A stretch of 64,000 nt of DNA, from assembly GCA_963822905.1 (NCBI GenBank), contig CAWGJF010000003.1, forward strand, positions 682,001-746,000, given 5' to 3'. This DNA is from CAWGJF01 sp963822905. Lineage in GTDB: Bacteria > Bacteroidota > Ignavibacteria > Ignavibacteriales > Ignavibacteriaceae. The position numbers were made by a program, and so were the translations under genes. A model generated the notes under the pieces. That model saw only the letters and a program-made list of their open reading frames with translations, did no database searches and was not told the DNA's origin. Numbering within the stretch: the first letter of the stretch is position 1; each line of letters opens with the position of its first letter. Of the stretch, positions 33,691 through 42,983 are shown piece by piece.

Positions 33691-35952
33691 ATGACTTCCA
33701 ACATAGAAATGATAAAAAAAACGTACAGTAATTATAAAGCTAAAATTGATAACGCCCGGAAAGTACTGAACAGACCATTAACTTTTGCAGAAAAAGTTCT
33801 GTATTCTCATTTATGGAGCAAGCCGGAAAAGGAATATGTACGCGGAAAAGACTATGTTGAACTTTTACCAGATAGAGTTGCGATGCAGGATGCAACAGCT
33901 CAAATGGCACTTCTACAGTTTATGTCTGCAGGAAGAAAAACTACAGCAGTTCCTTCAACAGTTCATTGTGATCACTTAATTCAAGCACAGGTTGGAGCAA
34001 AAGATGATTTGCTTAGAGCAAATGAAGAAAACAAGGAAGTTTATGATTTTCTTGAAAGTATTTCTCAGAAATATGGGGTCGGTTTCTGGAAACCCGGAGC
34101 AGGAATTATTCACCAGGTTGTACTCGAAAATTATGCATTCCCCGGCGGAATGATGATCGGAACAGATTCACATACTCCGAATGCCGGCGGACTCGGTATG
34201 ATTGCCATCGGTGTTGGTGGTGCGGATGCAGTTGACGTTATGGCAGGAATGCCTTGGGAACTGAAATGGCCAAAGCTTATTGGTGTTCATCTGACCGGAA
34301 AAATGAGTGGCTGGACTTCTGCAAAGGATGTAATCTTAAAACTTGCAGGAATACTTTCAGTTAAAGGTGGAACGGGTGCAATCGTTGAATATTTTGGTGA
34401 TGGGACAACATCAATTTCCTGCACTGGTAAAGGAACTATTTGTAATATGGGTGCAGAGATCGGAGCTACAACTTCTCTATTTCCATTTGATGAAAAAATG
34501 TCTTCGTATCTCAGGATTACAAAAAGAGTTGATGTTGCTGCACTGGCTGAAGGACTTGCTGATCAGTTAACTGCGGATAAAGAAGTACTTCAAAATCCCG
34601 AAAAATTTTATGACCAGGTTTTTGAAATTAATTTAAGTGAACTCGAACCACATCTTAATGGTCCATTTACACCTGATAAAGCATGGCCTGTTTCTGAAAT
34701 GAAAAAGGCAGTAAAAGAAAATAACTATCCTGATAAAATCAGTGTTGCATTAATCGGTAGCTGCACAAACTCCAGTTATGAAGATATTGACAGGGCGGCA
34801 AGTATAGCGCGTTATGCAAAATCAAAAGGACTAAAAACAAAATCACAGTTTACAATAACTCCCGGTTCAGAGCAGGTGAGATCGACTATTGAAAGAGATG
34901 GACAATTAAAAGAATTGACTGACATCGGCGGATTAATTCTTGCAAATGCCTGCGGACCTTGTATCGGAATGTGGAAAAGAATGGATATAAAAACCGGTGA
35001 GAAAAATACAATTGTTACTTCATTCAACAGGAATTTTGCAAAACGAAATGATGGAAACCCTGAAACACTTGCTTTTGTTGCGTCACCGGAATTAACAACT
35101 GCACTTGCAATTGCTGGTAGTCTTTCATTCAATCCAATGACAGATGAACTCGTTAATGAAAAAGGTGAAAAAGTAAAATTAGAAATCCCGGTTGGAGAGG
35201 AATTACCTCCGAAAGGTTTCGATGAAGGGCACAGCGGTTTTGTTGCTCCTGTTGAAAATGGTTCCGGTGTTGATGTCAAAGTTGATCAGAATAGTGAAAG
35301 ACTTCAGTTGTTAAAACCATTTCCTGCGTGGGATGGAAAAGATTTAACTGATCTTCCGGTACTTTTAAAAGCTGCCGGCAAATGTACAACAGATCATATT
35401 TCAATGGCAGGTCCGTGGTTAAGATTCCGTGGACATCTTGATAATATTTCAAACAATATGTTTATCGGTGCAATAAATGCTTATTCAGGTGATGCAGGAA
35501 AAGTAAAAAATGTATTTACAAGCGAGACAAAATCTGTTCCTGAGGTTGCACGTGCTTACAAAAAACATAATCACGGATGGGTTGTAATTGGCGATGAAAA
35601 TTATGGCGAAGGATCAAGCAGGGAACATGCGGCAATGGAACCAAGATTTTTAGGTGGAAGAGCAATAATCGTAAAGAGCTTTGCAAGAATTCACGAAACA
35701 AATCTGAAAAAGCAGGGAATGCTCCCCCTTACTTTTGCTGATCCGAAGGATTACGAAAAAATAAAAGAAGATGACAAAATTGATTTGCTGATTTCAAATC
35801 TTGCACCCGATAAGCAGGTTAAGATGATTATAAAACATAGCGATGGCAGCAAAGATGAAGTTATGTTGAATCACACATTTAACTCAGCACAGATTGAATG
35901 GTTTAAAGCCGGAAGTGCATTGAATCTTATTGCTCAGAAAAATAAAAAATAA
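33691..35952 (+). CDS. Aconitate hydratase (mitochondrial-type)
   Basis: Aconitase isomerises citrate to isocitrate in the TCA cycle using a [4Fe-4S] cluster. The 753-aa length fits the mitochondrial-type (ACO2-like) bacterial enzymes, shorter than AcnA. Cluster ligands are visible in IGSCTNSSYEDIDRA near residue 353 and ANACGPCIGMW near 418. Other hallmarks are GTDSHTPNAGGLGMIAIGVGG near 158, and the swivelling domain motif GDENYGEGSSREHAAMEPR near residue 634. It starts with ATG at 33691 after AAAAGGT and is followed by a terminator. It is monocistronic. Confidence 0.96.
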   Translation: MTSNIEMIKKTYSNYKAKIDNARKVLNRPLTFAEKVLYSHLWSKPEKEYVRGKDYVELLPDRVAMQDATAQMALLQFMSAGRKTTAVPSTVHCDHLIQAQVGAKDDLLRANEENKEVYDFLESISQKYGVGFWKPGAGIIHQVVLENYAFPGGMMIGTDSHTPNAGGLGMIAIGVGGADAVDVMAGMPWELKWPKLIGVHLTGKMSGWTSAKDVILKLAGILSVKGGTGAIVEYFGDGTTSISCTGKGTICNMGAEIGATTSLFPFDEKMSSYLRITKRVDVAALAEGLADQLTADKEVLQNPEKFYDQVFEINLSELEPHLNGPFTPDKAWPVSEMKKAVKENNYPDKISVALIGSCTNSSYEDIDRAASIARYAKSKGLKTKSQFTITPGSEQVRSTIERDGQLKELTDIGGLILANACGPCIGMWKRMDIKTGEKNTIVTSFNRNFAKRNDGNPETLAFVASPELTTALAIAGSLSFNPMTDELVNEKGEKVKLEIPVGEELPPKGFDEGHSGFVAPVENGSGVDVKVDQNSERLQLLKPFPAWDGKDLTDLPVLLKAAGKCTTDHISMAGPWLRFRGHLDNISNNMFIGAINAYSGDAGKVKNVFTSETKSVPEVARAYKKHNHGWVVIGDENYGEGSSREHAAMEPRFLGGRAIIVKSFARIHETNLKKQGMLPLTFADPKDYEKIKEDDKIDLLISNLAPDKQVKMIIKHSDGSKDEVMLNHTFNSAQIEWFKAGSALNLIAQKNKK

Positions 35953-35958
35953 ATTTTG

Positions 35959-35992
35959 ATGAGGGACGCATTATTTGTCTCCCTCATTTTTT
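35959..35992 (+). terminator. Rho-independent terminator after aconitase
   Basis: An 8-bp stem ATGAGGGA/TCCCTCAT (35959-35966 with 35980-35987), 13-nt loop, is followed by six T residues. It starts 7 nt after the aconitase stop codon. Confidence 0.8.
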
Positions 35993-36003
35993 ATTTTCTA
36001 AAA

Positions 36004-36477
36004 TCAAATCTGAATTTCCCGCTCGTAAAGTTTTTCCAACAGAACCGAAATCTTCTTCTTTTCCTCTTTAGAAAAATTTTTAAAAAGTGAGGTCTGAAAT
36101 AACCTGATTTTTGGATTAATATCTAATAATAATTTTCTGCCTTTTTCAGTTATTCTTGCTAATGAAAGTCTGCGGTCTTCCTCAGAATTATATCTTTCAA
36201 CAAAGCCATCTCTAATTAACCTGTCAATTAACCTTGTAACATCAGGCGAAGGATTTATCATTCTATTTATTATATCACAGCGAGGATAGCCTTCCGGGTA
36301 TTTCCCGTTTAAAATTCTTAGTACGTTAAATTGTGCAAATGTGATATTGTGTTCGTAACAAATTTTTTCGATTAAAGTGATTATATAATTTGAAGAGACA
36401 AGGATATTTAATATTGACTCGTGTTCAAGATTATCAAAATTTTTCTGCTTCAGTCTATTCTTAAGTATTTTGCCCAT
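36004..36477 (-). CDS. MarR-family transcriptional regulator
   Basis: This 157-aa winged-helix protein has the MarR layout: an N-terminal dimerisation helix, a helix-turn-helix region (AQFNVLRILNGKYPEGYP near 48, then INRMINPSPDVTRLIDRLIRDGFV near 67, quoted in full as separate strands) and a wing with ERYNSEEDRRLSLARITEKGRKLL. The D-R-R in the wing is typical. The ligand and targets are unknown. It is convergent with aconitase and divergent from the BatA-like gene, which could be its target. Confidence 0.85.
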   Translation of the reverse strand: MGKILKNRLKQKNFDNLEHESILNILVSSNYIITLIEKICYEHNITFAQFNVLRILNGKYPEGYPRCDIINRMINPSPDVTRLIDRLIRDGFVERYNSEEDRRLSLARITEKGRKLLLDINPKIRLFQTSLFKNFSKEEKKKISVLLEKLYEREIQI

Positions 36478-36680
36478 TATTGCATTTTTTTATGTGTTTT
36501 GACACAAAGTTAAATTAACAGTATTAAAATTCAAAATATATAAAAAGTCCGGTCTCTTGTTGCAATGTTAGCTTTCATATCTGCTTTATTAAAAAATGAA
36601 TCGGAATTAAAACAGGAAAAATGTAAGTATAGTTTAACGTATGTCTTATTATTATTTTTCATTTTAAAAAGAAAGGAAGA

Positions 36681-38792
36681 ATGACTTTTCTAAACCCGGC
36701 CGTTTTATTCGGACTGCTTGCTGCATCAATCCCGGTACTGATTCATCTTTTAAATCTCAGGAAGTTGAAGAAAATTGATTTCAGCACTTTGAAATTTCTT
36801 AAAGAGCTTCAGCGAAATAAGATCAGAAAAATAAAGATCAAGCAATGGCTTCTTCTCGCGTTAAGGGTATTAATTATACTCATGCTTGTGACTGCTTTTG
36901 CCCGTCCGACTCTTGAAGGAGTTTCAATTGGCGGAACAACATCAGCTGCAAAAACTTCAATCGTTTTTATTCTTGATGATACATTTAGTATGTCTGTTAT
37001 TGATCAGCAGGGATCGTATTTTAACCAGGCAAAACAAATGATGAAAAAGATTATCAGCAAGCTGGAAGATGGAGATGAAATAAGTGTCGTGCTGGTTTCA
37101 CACCCGGATAATACTTCGAAGCTTACGAATAACATTGGCGGAGAAATTGAAAAGCTCGATAAGCTGAAAATTAATTACGTTAGCGGAGATATAAATCATG
37201 CATTGATCAAAGCTGCAGAAATCCTGAATGAATCGAAAAACTTTAACAAAGAGATTTATGTTCTTTCGGATTTTCAGAAAACAAAAATTGCAGAACAGGA
37301 TCAGTTGACTGATTTAGGCGATGTTCTTTCAAAAGATGTGAAGTTTTATTTTGTTTCCTATTCCGGCAAAGACGTGAACAATATTTCAGTTGATAAAACT
37401 GAAGTTAAAACTGTAATCTTTGAGTCTGGCAAACCCGTTGATATATCTGCACAGATTACAAATCACTCGAGCAGAAATGTTGAGAATCTTGTTGTCTCTT
37501 TGTTTATTGGATCGGAAAGGAAAGCACAGACAAGCGTAAACCTGTATTCGGAAGAGTCAAAAGAAGTTGAGCTTTCAACGACTGTTGATACGAAAGGACA
37601 ACAGGATGTTTCCGTCGAAATTGAAGATGATGATATCGGATATGATAATAAAGGATTTGCATCGATAAATGTTCCGGAATCAATTCCTGTTTTAATTCTT
37701 TATGAAAATGAAAACGATATAAGATTTGTTACACTTGCTCTTAACAGCGCAAATACTTCCGGAGTTTTTAAGATCGATCGAAAAAGCTTTTATAAAATTT
37801 TATCAACTCAGCTCAATTATTATAGAGTTATTTTTTCTGTCGGTATTCCTACAGATACGAAATTATTCTCTGATTTTCTGAATAACGGAGGAGGATTGGT
37901 TTTATTCCCTTCTTCTTCATCAGATGATAAAAGTTATAGTAAAATTTTATCAGGATTAAATCTCCCGAATACCGAAGGGACTATTTTAGTTGGAAATGAA
38001 AATCAAAATGTTGAATTAGGAAAGGTCGATTTGAATAATCCTTTGTTCAAAGATATTTTTCAAAAGGATACAAAAATTGAAATCGAATCACCTTCAATAA
38101 AAAAGTATTTGAAGATTTTAACTCAGGGAAAAGGAAAAAACATAATCGGGTTGCTAGACGGATCATCTTTGCTTGGCGAATATGATATTAAAAACGAAAA
38201 AGTAATGTTGTTCAACATTTCTCCCGTTTTAAGCTGGAGCGACTTCCCGGTAACAAGCATTTTTGCTCCTTTAATGAACAGAATAGTTTATTATCTTAAT
38301 TCGAACAACAGGTTCGATGAAAAATATATTTGCGGGGAAACAATAAATGTTGATGTTTCTAAAAGAACTATGCCCCAGATAAAAATTAAAAAGCCTGACA
38401 ATCTGGAAGAACTTGCTAATATTTCAGAAGAAAACACCTCAAATAATTTAGCTTTTACAAATGATGAGGAACCGGGAAATTATAAATTTTATTCAGCAGA
38501 TAAGTTATTAACTACAGTTTCAATTAATACGGATCCTGAAGAATCTGTGACAAAATACATTTCATCCGGTGATTTTGAAGATTATCTGAAGAAAATAAAT
38601 TTTAATGGAAAAATAATTGAGATAAATAAAACTGATGACCCGACACAAATTATTTTACAGGCAAGATTTGGTTCAGAACTCTGGCGTTATTTTGTTTTGA
38701 TCGCATTAATCCTTGCTTTAATTGAAATGGCAGTCGCAAGAAGTTCTAAAAAAGACATATCAGGATTGCATGACAAAAGTATGGTTGAATGA
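36681..38792 (+). CDS. BatA-like membrane protein with vWA domain
   Basis: This 703-aa protein begins with the BatA/aerotolerance N-terminal double-membrane segment MTFLNPAVLFGLLAASIPVL and a second helix LLALRVLIILMLVTAFARP near residue 55, with the RKLKKIDFSTLKFLKEL linker between them. A von Willebrand A domain follows, with a MIDAS-like ILDDTFSMS near residue 96 (D-x-T-x-S form). The rest, up to a final helix YFVLIALILALIEMAVARSS near 675, is a large extracytoplasmic or glutamine amidotransferase-like region. In Bacteroidota and relatives such genes sit beside moxR, DUF58, DUF4159 and DUF4175; here the last two are 8 kb away. Confidence 0.85.
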   Translation: MTFLNPAVLFGLLAASIPVLIHLLNLRKLKKIDFSTLKFLKELQRNKIRKIKIKQWLLLALRVLIILMLVTAFARPTLEGVSIGGTTSAAKTSIVFILDDTFSMSVIDQQGSYFNQAKQMMKKIISKLEDGDEISVVLVSHPDNTSKLTNNIGGEIEKLDKLKINYVSGDINHALIKAAEILNESKNFNKEIYVLSDFQKTKIAEQDQLTDLGDVLSKDVKFYFVSYSGKDVNNISVDKTEVKTVIFESGKPVDISAQITNHSSRNVENLVVSLFIGSERKAQTSVNLYSEESKEVELSTTVDTKGQQDVSVEIEDDDIGYDNKGFASINVPESIPVLILYENENDIRFVTLALNSANTSGVFKIDRKSFYKILSTQLNYYRVIFSVGIPTDTKLFSDFLNNGGGLVLFPSSSSDDKSYSKILSGLNLPNTEGTILVGNENQNVELGKVDLNNPLFKDIFQKDTKIEIESPSIKKYLKILTQGKGKNIIGLLDGSSLLGEYDIKNEKVMLFNISPVLSWSDFPVTSIFAPLMNRIVYYLNSNNRFDEKYICGETINVDVSKRTMPQIKIKKPDNLEELANISEENTSNNLAFTNDEEPGNYKFYSADKLLTTVSINTDPEESVTKYISSGDFEDYLKKINFNGKIIEINKTDDPTQIILQARFGSELWRYFVLIALILALIEMAVARSSKKDISGLHDKSMVE

Positions 38793-38879
38793 TTATATGA
38801 ATGTTATCATGCATTCATGCAGCAATGCATTCAATCTAATCAGATAATTTTATAACTGAACAAAATTAAAATATTAATA

Positions 38880-40148
38880 ATGATTGAGATTCAGAATAAT
38901 ACAACCGAACGTGCAATGCTGGTTGCACTTCAGACTTCAGGCACTAGCAAAGTTATTGCAGAAGAACATATTTCCGAGCTTGAAGAATTGACAAACACTG
39001 CAGGTGCAAATACTATATTCAAAATAATTCAATCCAAAAGCACAACTGATCCGGCTTTTTATATTGGAAAAGGAAAAGCAGAAGAACTTGCTGCACTTGT
39101 TGAACTAAATGAAATTAATATTGTAATCTTTGATGATGATCTGACGCCGGTTCAGGTGAGAAATCTTGAAAGTCTTTTTAACAGGAAAATTGTCGATCGC
39201 AGCGGATTGATACTTGATATTTTTGCATCCCGGGCAAAAACCAAGGAAGCAAAAACTCAGGTCGAGCTTGCACAGTTGCAATATTTACTTCCTCGATTAA
39301 CAAGAGCCTGGACACACCTTTCAAAACAGTATGGTGGAATCGGAACAAAAGGTCCCGGTGAAACACAGATTGAAACTGACAGACGAATGATCCGAAACAG
39401 GATCAGTCATCTTAAAGAGAAGTTAAAGAAAATTGAGTCAAGCAGGGAAACACAAAGTAAAGGAAGAAAAGTTTTTTTAAGGATTGCGCTTGCAGGATAC
39501 ACGAACGCCGGCAAATCAACTTTGTTCAATCTTTTGACAAAAGCTGATGCTTTTGCAGAAGATAAATTATTCGCAACGCTTGATTCCACAACTCGTGAAG
39601 TAAATCTGCACAACAACAAAAGAATTTTAATCAGTGATACAGTTGGATTTATTCGGAAACTGCCGCCTCATCTTGTTGCATCATTTAAAAGCACGTTGAA
39701 CGAAGTAAGAGAAGCGGATATCATTTTGCATTTGGTTGATCTATCACACGAGTTTTATGAAGATCATATGAAAGTTGTCGATGAAACTCTGAATGAATTC
39801 GGAAGAAAAGAAAAAATTGAAATAAAAGTTTTTAATAAAGTCGATGAAATAGAAGACAAGTCCAGAATTGATTACGTGTTAAACAATTACCAGGGAAGCG
39901 TGGTTTTATCAGCATTAAAAGGAATAAACATTAAAAGCCTGGTTGATAAAATCACAAACATTATTGAGAACTCATTTGTTGAAGAAGCAGTAAATCTTGA
40001 GTTGGGTGATTCCAAAACCGCTGCAAAAATCCACGAGCTCGCAGATGTGATTTCCGTAAACTATGATGATGATAAAATGAATATTGCTTATAAAACTAGT
40101 AAAGAAAATTCCGAAAAGATCAGGAAAATAATTTTGGGACGAAATTAG
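38880..40148 (+). CDS. hflX: GTPase HflX
   Basis: HflX is a ribosome-associated GTPase that helps rescue stalled or stressed ribosomes. The 422-aa protein has the N-terminal HflX domain with FYIGKGKAEELAALV near residue 59 and DRSGLILDIFASRAKTKEAKTQ near 104, then GIGTKGPGETQIETDRR near 155. The G domain has G1 GYTNAGKSTLFNLL near 206, G3 DTVGFIRKLP near 252 and G4 FNKVDEIE near 319. Length and architecture are normal. Its ATG is about 90 nt downstream of the BatA-like gene. Confidence 0.95.
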   Translation: MIEIQNNTTERAMLVALQTSGTSKVIAEEHISELEELTNTAGANTIFKIIQSKSTTDPAFYIGKGKAEELAALVELNEINIVIFDDDLTPVQVRNLESLFNRKIVDRSGLILDIFASRAKTKEAKTQVELAQLQYLLPRLTRAWTHLSKQYGGIGTKGPGETQIETDRRMIRNRISHLKEKLKKIESSRETQSKGRKVFLRIALAGYTNAGKSTLFNLLTKADAFAEDKLFATLDSTTREVNLHNNKRILISDTVGFIRKLPPHLVASFKSTLNEVREADIILHLVDLSHEFYEDHMKVVDETLNEFGRKEKIEIKVFNKVDEIEDKSRIDYVLNNYQGSVVLSALKGINIKSLVDKITNIIENSFVEEAVNLELGDSKTAAKIHELADVISVNYDDDKMNIAYKTSKENSEKIRKIILGRN

Positions 40149-40165
40149 TTTTTCTATTTTATTTG

Positions 40166-40325
40166 ATATTTAATAATGTGCTAAAGAAAAATGAAATCTG
40201 TTTTATTAAATATTACATCTCAGCTACTTTTTTTAGAGTTTATATATATTTAATAATGTGCTAAAGAAAAATGAAATCTGTTTTATTAAATATTACAATC
40301 CTCAGCTTACTTTTTGTTAGAGTTT
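40166..40325 (+). repeat. Tandem duplication of about 80 nt covering the start of the next gene
   Basis: The first copy (40166-40241) and second copy (40246-40324) are identical for 52 nt, including upstream sequence and an ATG, and then differ by small gaps. The first ATG opens only about 20 codons, whereas the second starts the 138-aa exported protein. It is either a recent tandem duplication or an assembly artefact from error-bearing reads. Confidence 0.75.
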
Positions 40326-40687
40326 CATACTCCCAGTTTTTTGCTGACAGTGTTACACCGAGTTATATAGCCGAGTTTATGAAAATTGCAGATGATTTTG
40401 CAAAAGAAAACAATCCTGAAAAAGGAAAAAGAAAATTTTTCACTGATACAGAGATTGAACACCTCGCCAAACTTTATTTAAAATGCTATGATGTCGATCC
40501 TGTGGGATTTTTAAGATTTATGGAAAATAAACAAAAAGAGTGGGAAAAAGCTCCTATGGATGTAATTACAGGGAAAATAAAGACACAACCATGGATTGAA
40601 GGTGCGCTCAAAGCTGGTTTCTTTAACCCTTTAAATCGAATATTTAGTGACGATAGTCATGCTTTAATAAATGCAAGTAGCCAATAA
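40271..40687 (+). CDS. Small exported protein of unknown function
   Basis: This 138-aa protein has a signal peptide of about 20 residues (LLNITILSLLFVRVSYSQ with an SYS-Q cleavage-like site). The mature part is hydrophilic and mostly helical, with PSYIAEFMKIADDFAKEN and KFFTDTEIEHLAKLYLKC. I do not recognise a family. The start at the second copy of a tandem duplication is favoured because the first copy is out of frame. The window around it is gene-poor, and the protein may be lineage-specific. The C-terminus (HALINASSQ) is ordinary. Confidence 0.6.
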   Translation: MKSVLLNITILSLLFVRVSYSQFFADSVTPSYIAEFMKIADDFAKENNPEKGKRKFFTDTEIEHLAKLYLKCYDVDPVGFLRFMENKQKEWEKAPMDVITGKIKTQPWIEGALKAGFFNPLNRIFSDDSHALINASSQ

Positions 40688-40879
40688 GCTTGGAACTCCC
40701 TATACAGAAGTAATTAGGTATAGTACTCCTTTTTAGCTTTTTTAAACTTTGCTAAAACTGAAAATTGATAGGGCATTGGTCAAATATATAAATTTATTGT
40801 AGAAAAACAATATTTCGAATTGTTGTAAAAAAATATAATGGTTTATAATTGAGGAAATTTTAAAGGGAATAAGTTTTTT

Positions 40880-41200
40880 AGCATGGTGATACGATTGCAA
40901 TCAGATATTCTTACCCAACAGCAGTTAATGAGGATTTTAGGTGGATATTAAAAAATTTAAATGTTTACCGGTGACTACGTGGTAAGTAAGGCAAATTATA
41001 AAAGTAGAAATATTACTATTAGATATTTGCAAAAATGATGGTAAAAATTACTTCCGGTAATGAGACGAAGAATTATTTGAGAAATTAAAATTTTCCCAAT
41101 CGAAAAGGTGATTGTGACTTTAAACTGGAATGAAAAATAGTTATGGAATAGAGTTTTACGGAAGACTTACTTCAAAAAAACAAGTAGACTATATTTAAGC
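40880..41200 (+). pseudogene. Possible gene remnant in a 725-nt gap
   Basis: The gap 40688-41412 has no open gene, but pieces read like protein: GDTIAIRYSYPTAVNEDFRW with ILKNLNVYR to a stop near 40976, and in another frame NSYGIEFYGRLTSKKQVDYI ending near 41200. Between them frames shift and several stops occur. I do not recognise the family. It may be a decayed gene related to nothing nearby; the remainder of the gap (41200-41412) is AT-rich with no feature I can support. Confidence 0.3.
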
Positions 41201-41412
41201 CTCATTAGTTAGAACTAAATTAAGCTTTTAATTTTCCTGAGTTTAATCCATTCCAAAATCTATGGAAGATTTCTTTCTAGAAACAATATTTTTAGAAATT
41301 TCAATAGATAATTGATACTTCTTTGAGTTCTTCTTTAAAACATTTCTTCTGATTTCTCGCCTCTTATGCTTAATTTTCTTACTGTAATTTTTCATCTTTT
41401 TATAGAGGAGTT

Positions 41413-42936
41413 ATGGCAATTACATTAAACGGATCGGGACTAACAGTAGAAAAATTAGTTCGAATTGCCCGGTTAAATGAAAAAGTAGAACTAAGCAAGG
41501 ATGCTCTTGAGAGAATAAAAGTCTGCCGTGCTATGCTCGAAAAGAAAATCGAGAACCATGAAATTATGTACGGCATCAACACAGGGATTGGTGAATTTTC
41601 TGAAGTTGTTTTAAATGATGACCAGGTAAAAGATTTTCAAAAATATCTTATCTATAATCACTCGGCAGGAATTGGTGATCCAATGCCGGTTGAACACGTC
41701 CGCGGAGCAATAGCTGGAAGAATAAATGTTCATGCACACGGAAATTCAGGCTGCAGACCTGAAATAACCCAGACTCTTGTTGAAATGTTAAATAAGAATG
41801 TTACCCCGGTTGTTTGTCAGAAAGGATCAGTCGGTGCGTGTGGAGATTTAGCTCCGATGTCACAAATTGCATTATTGATGATGGGAGAAGGTGAAGCCTA
41901 TTATAATGGTGAACGATTACCGGGAAAAACTGCATTTGAAAAAGCCGGAATAAAAATCCCCGGACTAATGGCAAGAGATGGACTTTCTGTGATAAACGGA
42001 AGCAATTTTATGACTGCAATCGGCGCACATCATATTTATGATATTAATCGCTGGTTAAAGCAAGCTGAGATTGCTGCTGCAATGTCGCTTGAAGCACTTC
42101 ACGCAAATATGAAACCATACGATGAAAAACTTCACAAGCTTAGAGGATTTTCCGGTGCTGTGAGAAGCAGCAGGGCAATTAAAAAATTAATTGCAAACAG
42201 CGATCTCTTAAATGGAAAGATGAAACAAAAAGTTCAGGATGCGTATTCGATGCGTTCGACACCGCAGGTAATTGGTGCTGCCCACGATGCAGTTGCATGG
42301 GCAAAATCACAAATCGAAATTGAACTGAACGGAGTTGGCGACAACCCGATTTTTATTCCTGAAGATAATCTTACCCTTACAGGTGCAAATTTCCAGGGCA
42401 CACCTATTTCTCTTCCAATGGATATGATTGGTGCTGCTGTAACAATGATAAGTGTTTTAAGTGAACGAAGAATGAACCGTTTAAATAATCCTGCGCTCAG
42501 TGTCGGTCTCCCTCCATTCCTTACCAAAGGTGCCGGGATGTTTTCGGGACTAATGTTGAGTCAATACACAGCGGACTCACTAATTGTTGAACAAAGAATT
42601 TTATCAATGCCTGCATCCATCCAGTCAATTCCTGCTGCTGCTGACCAGGAAGATTTTGTTTCAATGGGAATGAATACAGCGATAAAGAATGGACAAATCC
42701 TAGACAACGCTTATGGAGTTTTGGGAATTGAATTTATGGCTGCAGCACAGGCTCTTGATCTGCGTGATCACAAACCGGGTGATGGAGTTGTAAAAGCAAA
42801 AGAAGTGATCAGGAAACATGTTGATTTTCTTGATATTGATCGTCCGCTTTATCCTGATCATAACAAAATGAAAGAGCTTGTTAAGTCTGGCGAAATTCTG
42901 GATGAAGTTGAAAAAGTTGTGGGAAGTTTGGAATAG
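41413..42936 (+). CDS. MIO-family aromatic amino acid ammonia-lyase (HutH-like), with Cys in the cofactor triad
   Basis: This 507-aa protein belongs to the histidine/phenylalanine/tyrosine ammonia-lyase family, which eliminates ammonia from an amino acid using an MIO cofactor formed from an Ala-Ser-Gly triad. Here the triad is Ala142-Cys143-Gly144 in GSVGACGDLAPMS. Conserved active-site regions include YGINTGIGEF near 53, NHSAGIGDP with a His at the HutH-type selectivity position near 83, INGSNFMT near 196, and QEDFVSMGMNTAIKNG near residue 416. In Pseudomonas histidase a Ser143Cys mutant is reported to remain active, so the triad may still mature. The substrate is uncertain. It has a GGAG ribosome binding site and no other hut genes nearby. 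Confidence 0.88.
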   Translation: MAITLNGSGLTVEKLVRIARLNEKVELSKDALERIKVCRAMLEKKIENHEIMYGINTGIGEFSEVVLNDDQVKDFQKYLIYNHSAGIGDPMPVEHVRGAIAGRINVHAHGNSGCRPEITQTLVEMLNKNVTPVVCQKGSVGACGDLAPMSQIALLMMGEGEAYYNGERLPGKTAFEKAGIKIPGLMARDGLSVINGSNFMTAIGAHHIYDINRWLKQAEIAAAMSLEALHANMKPYDEKLHKLRGFSGAVRSSRAIKKLIANSDLLNGKMKQKVQDAYSMRSTPQVIGAAHDAVAWAKSQIEIELNGVGDNPIFIPEDNLTLTGANFQGTPISLPMDMIGAAVTMISVLSERRMNRLNNPALSVGLPPFLTKGAGMFSGLMLSQYTADSLIVEQRILSMPASIQSIPAAADQEDFVSMGMNTAIKNGQILDNAYGVLGIEFMAAAQALDLRDHKPGDGVVKAKEVIRKHVDFLDIDRPLYPDHNKMKELVKSGEILDEVEKVVGSLE

Positions 42937-42983
42937 AATCTCTTTTAGAGTGGCAATGCATAAAAACATTGCGACTGTTTATC

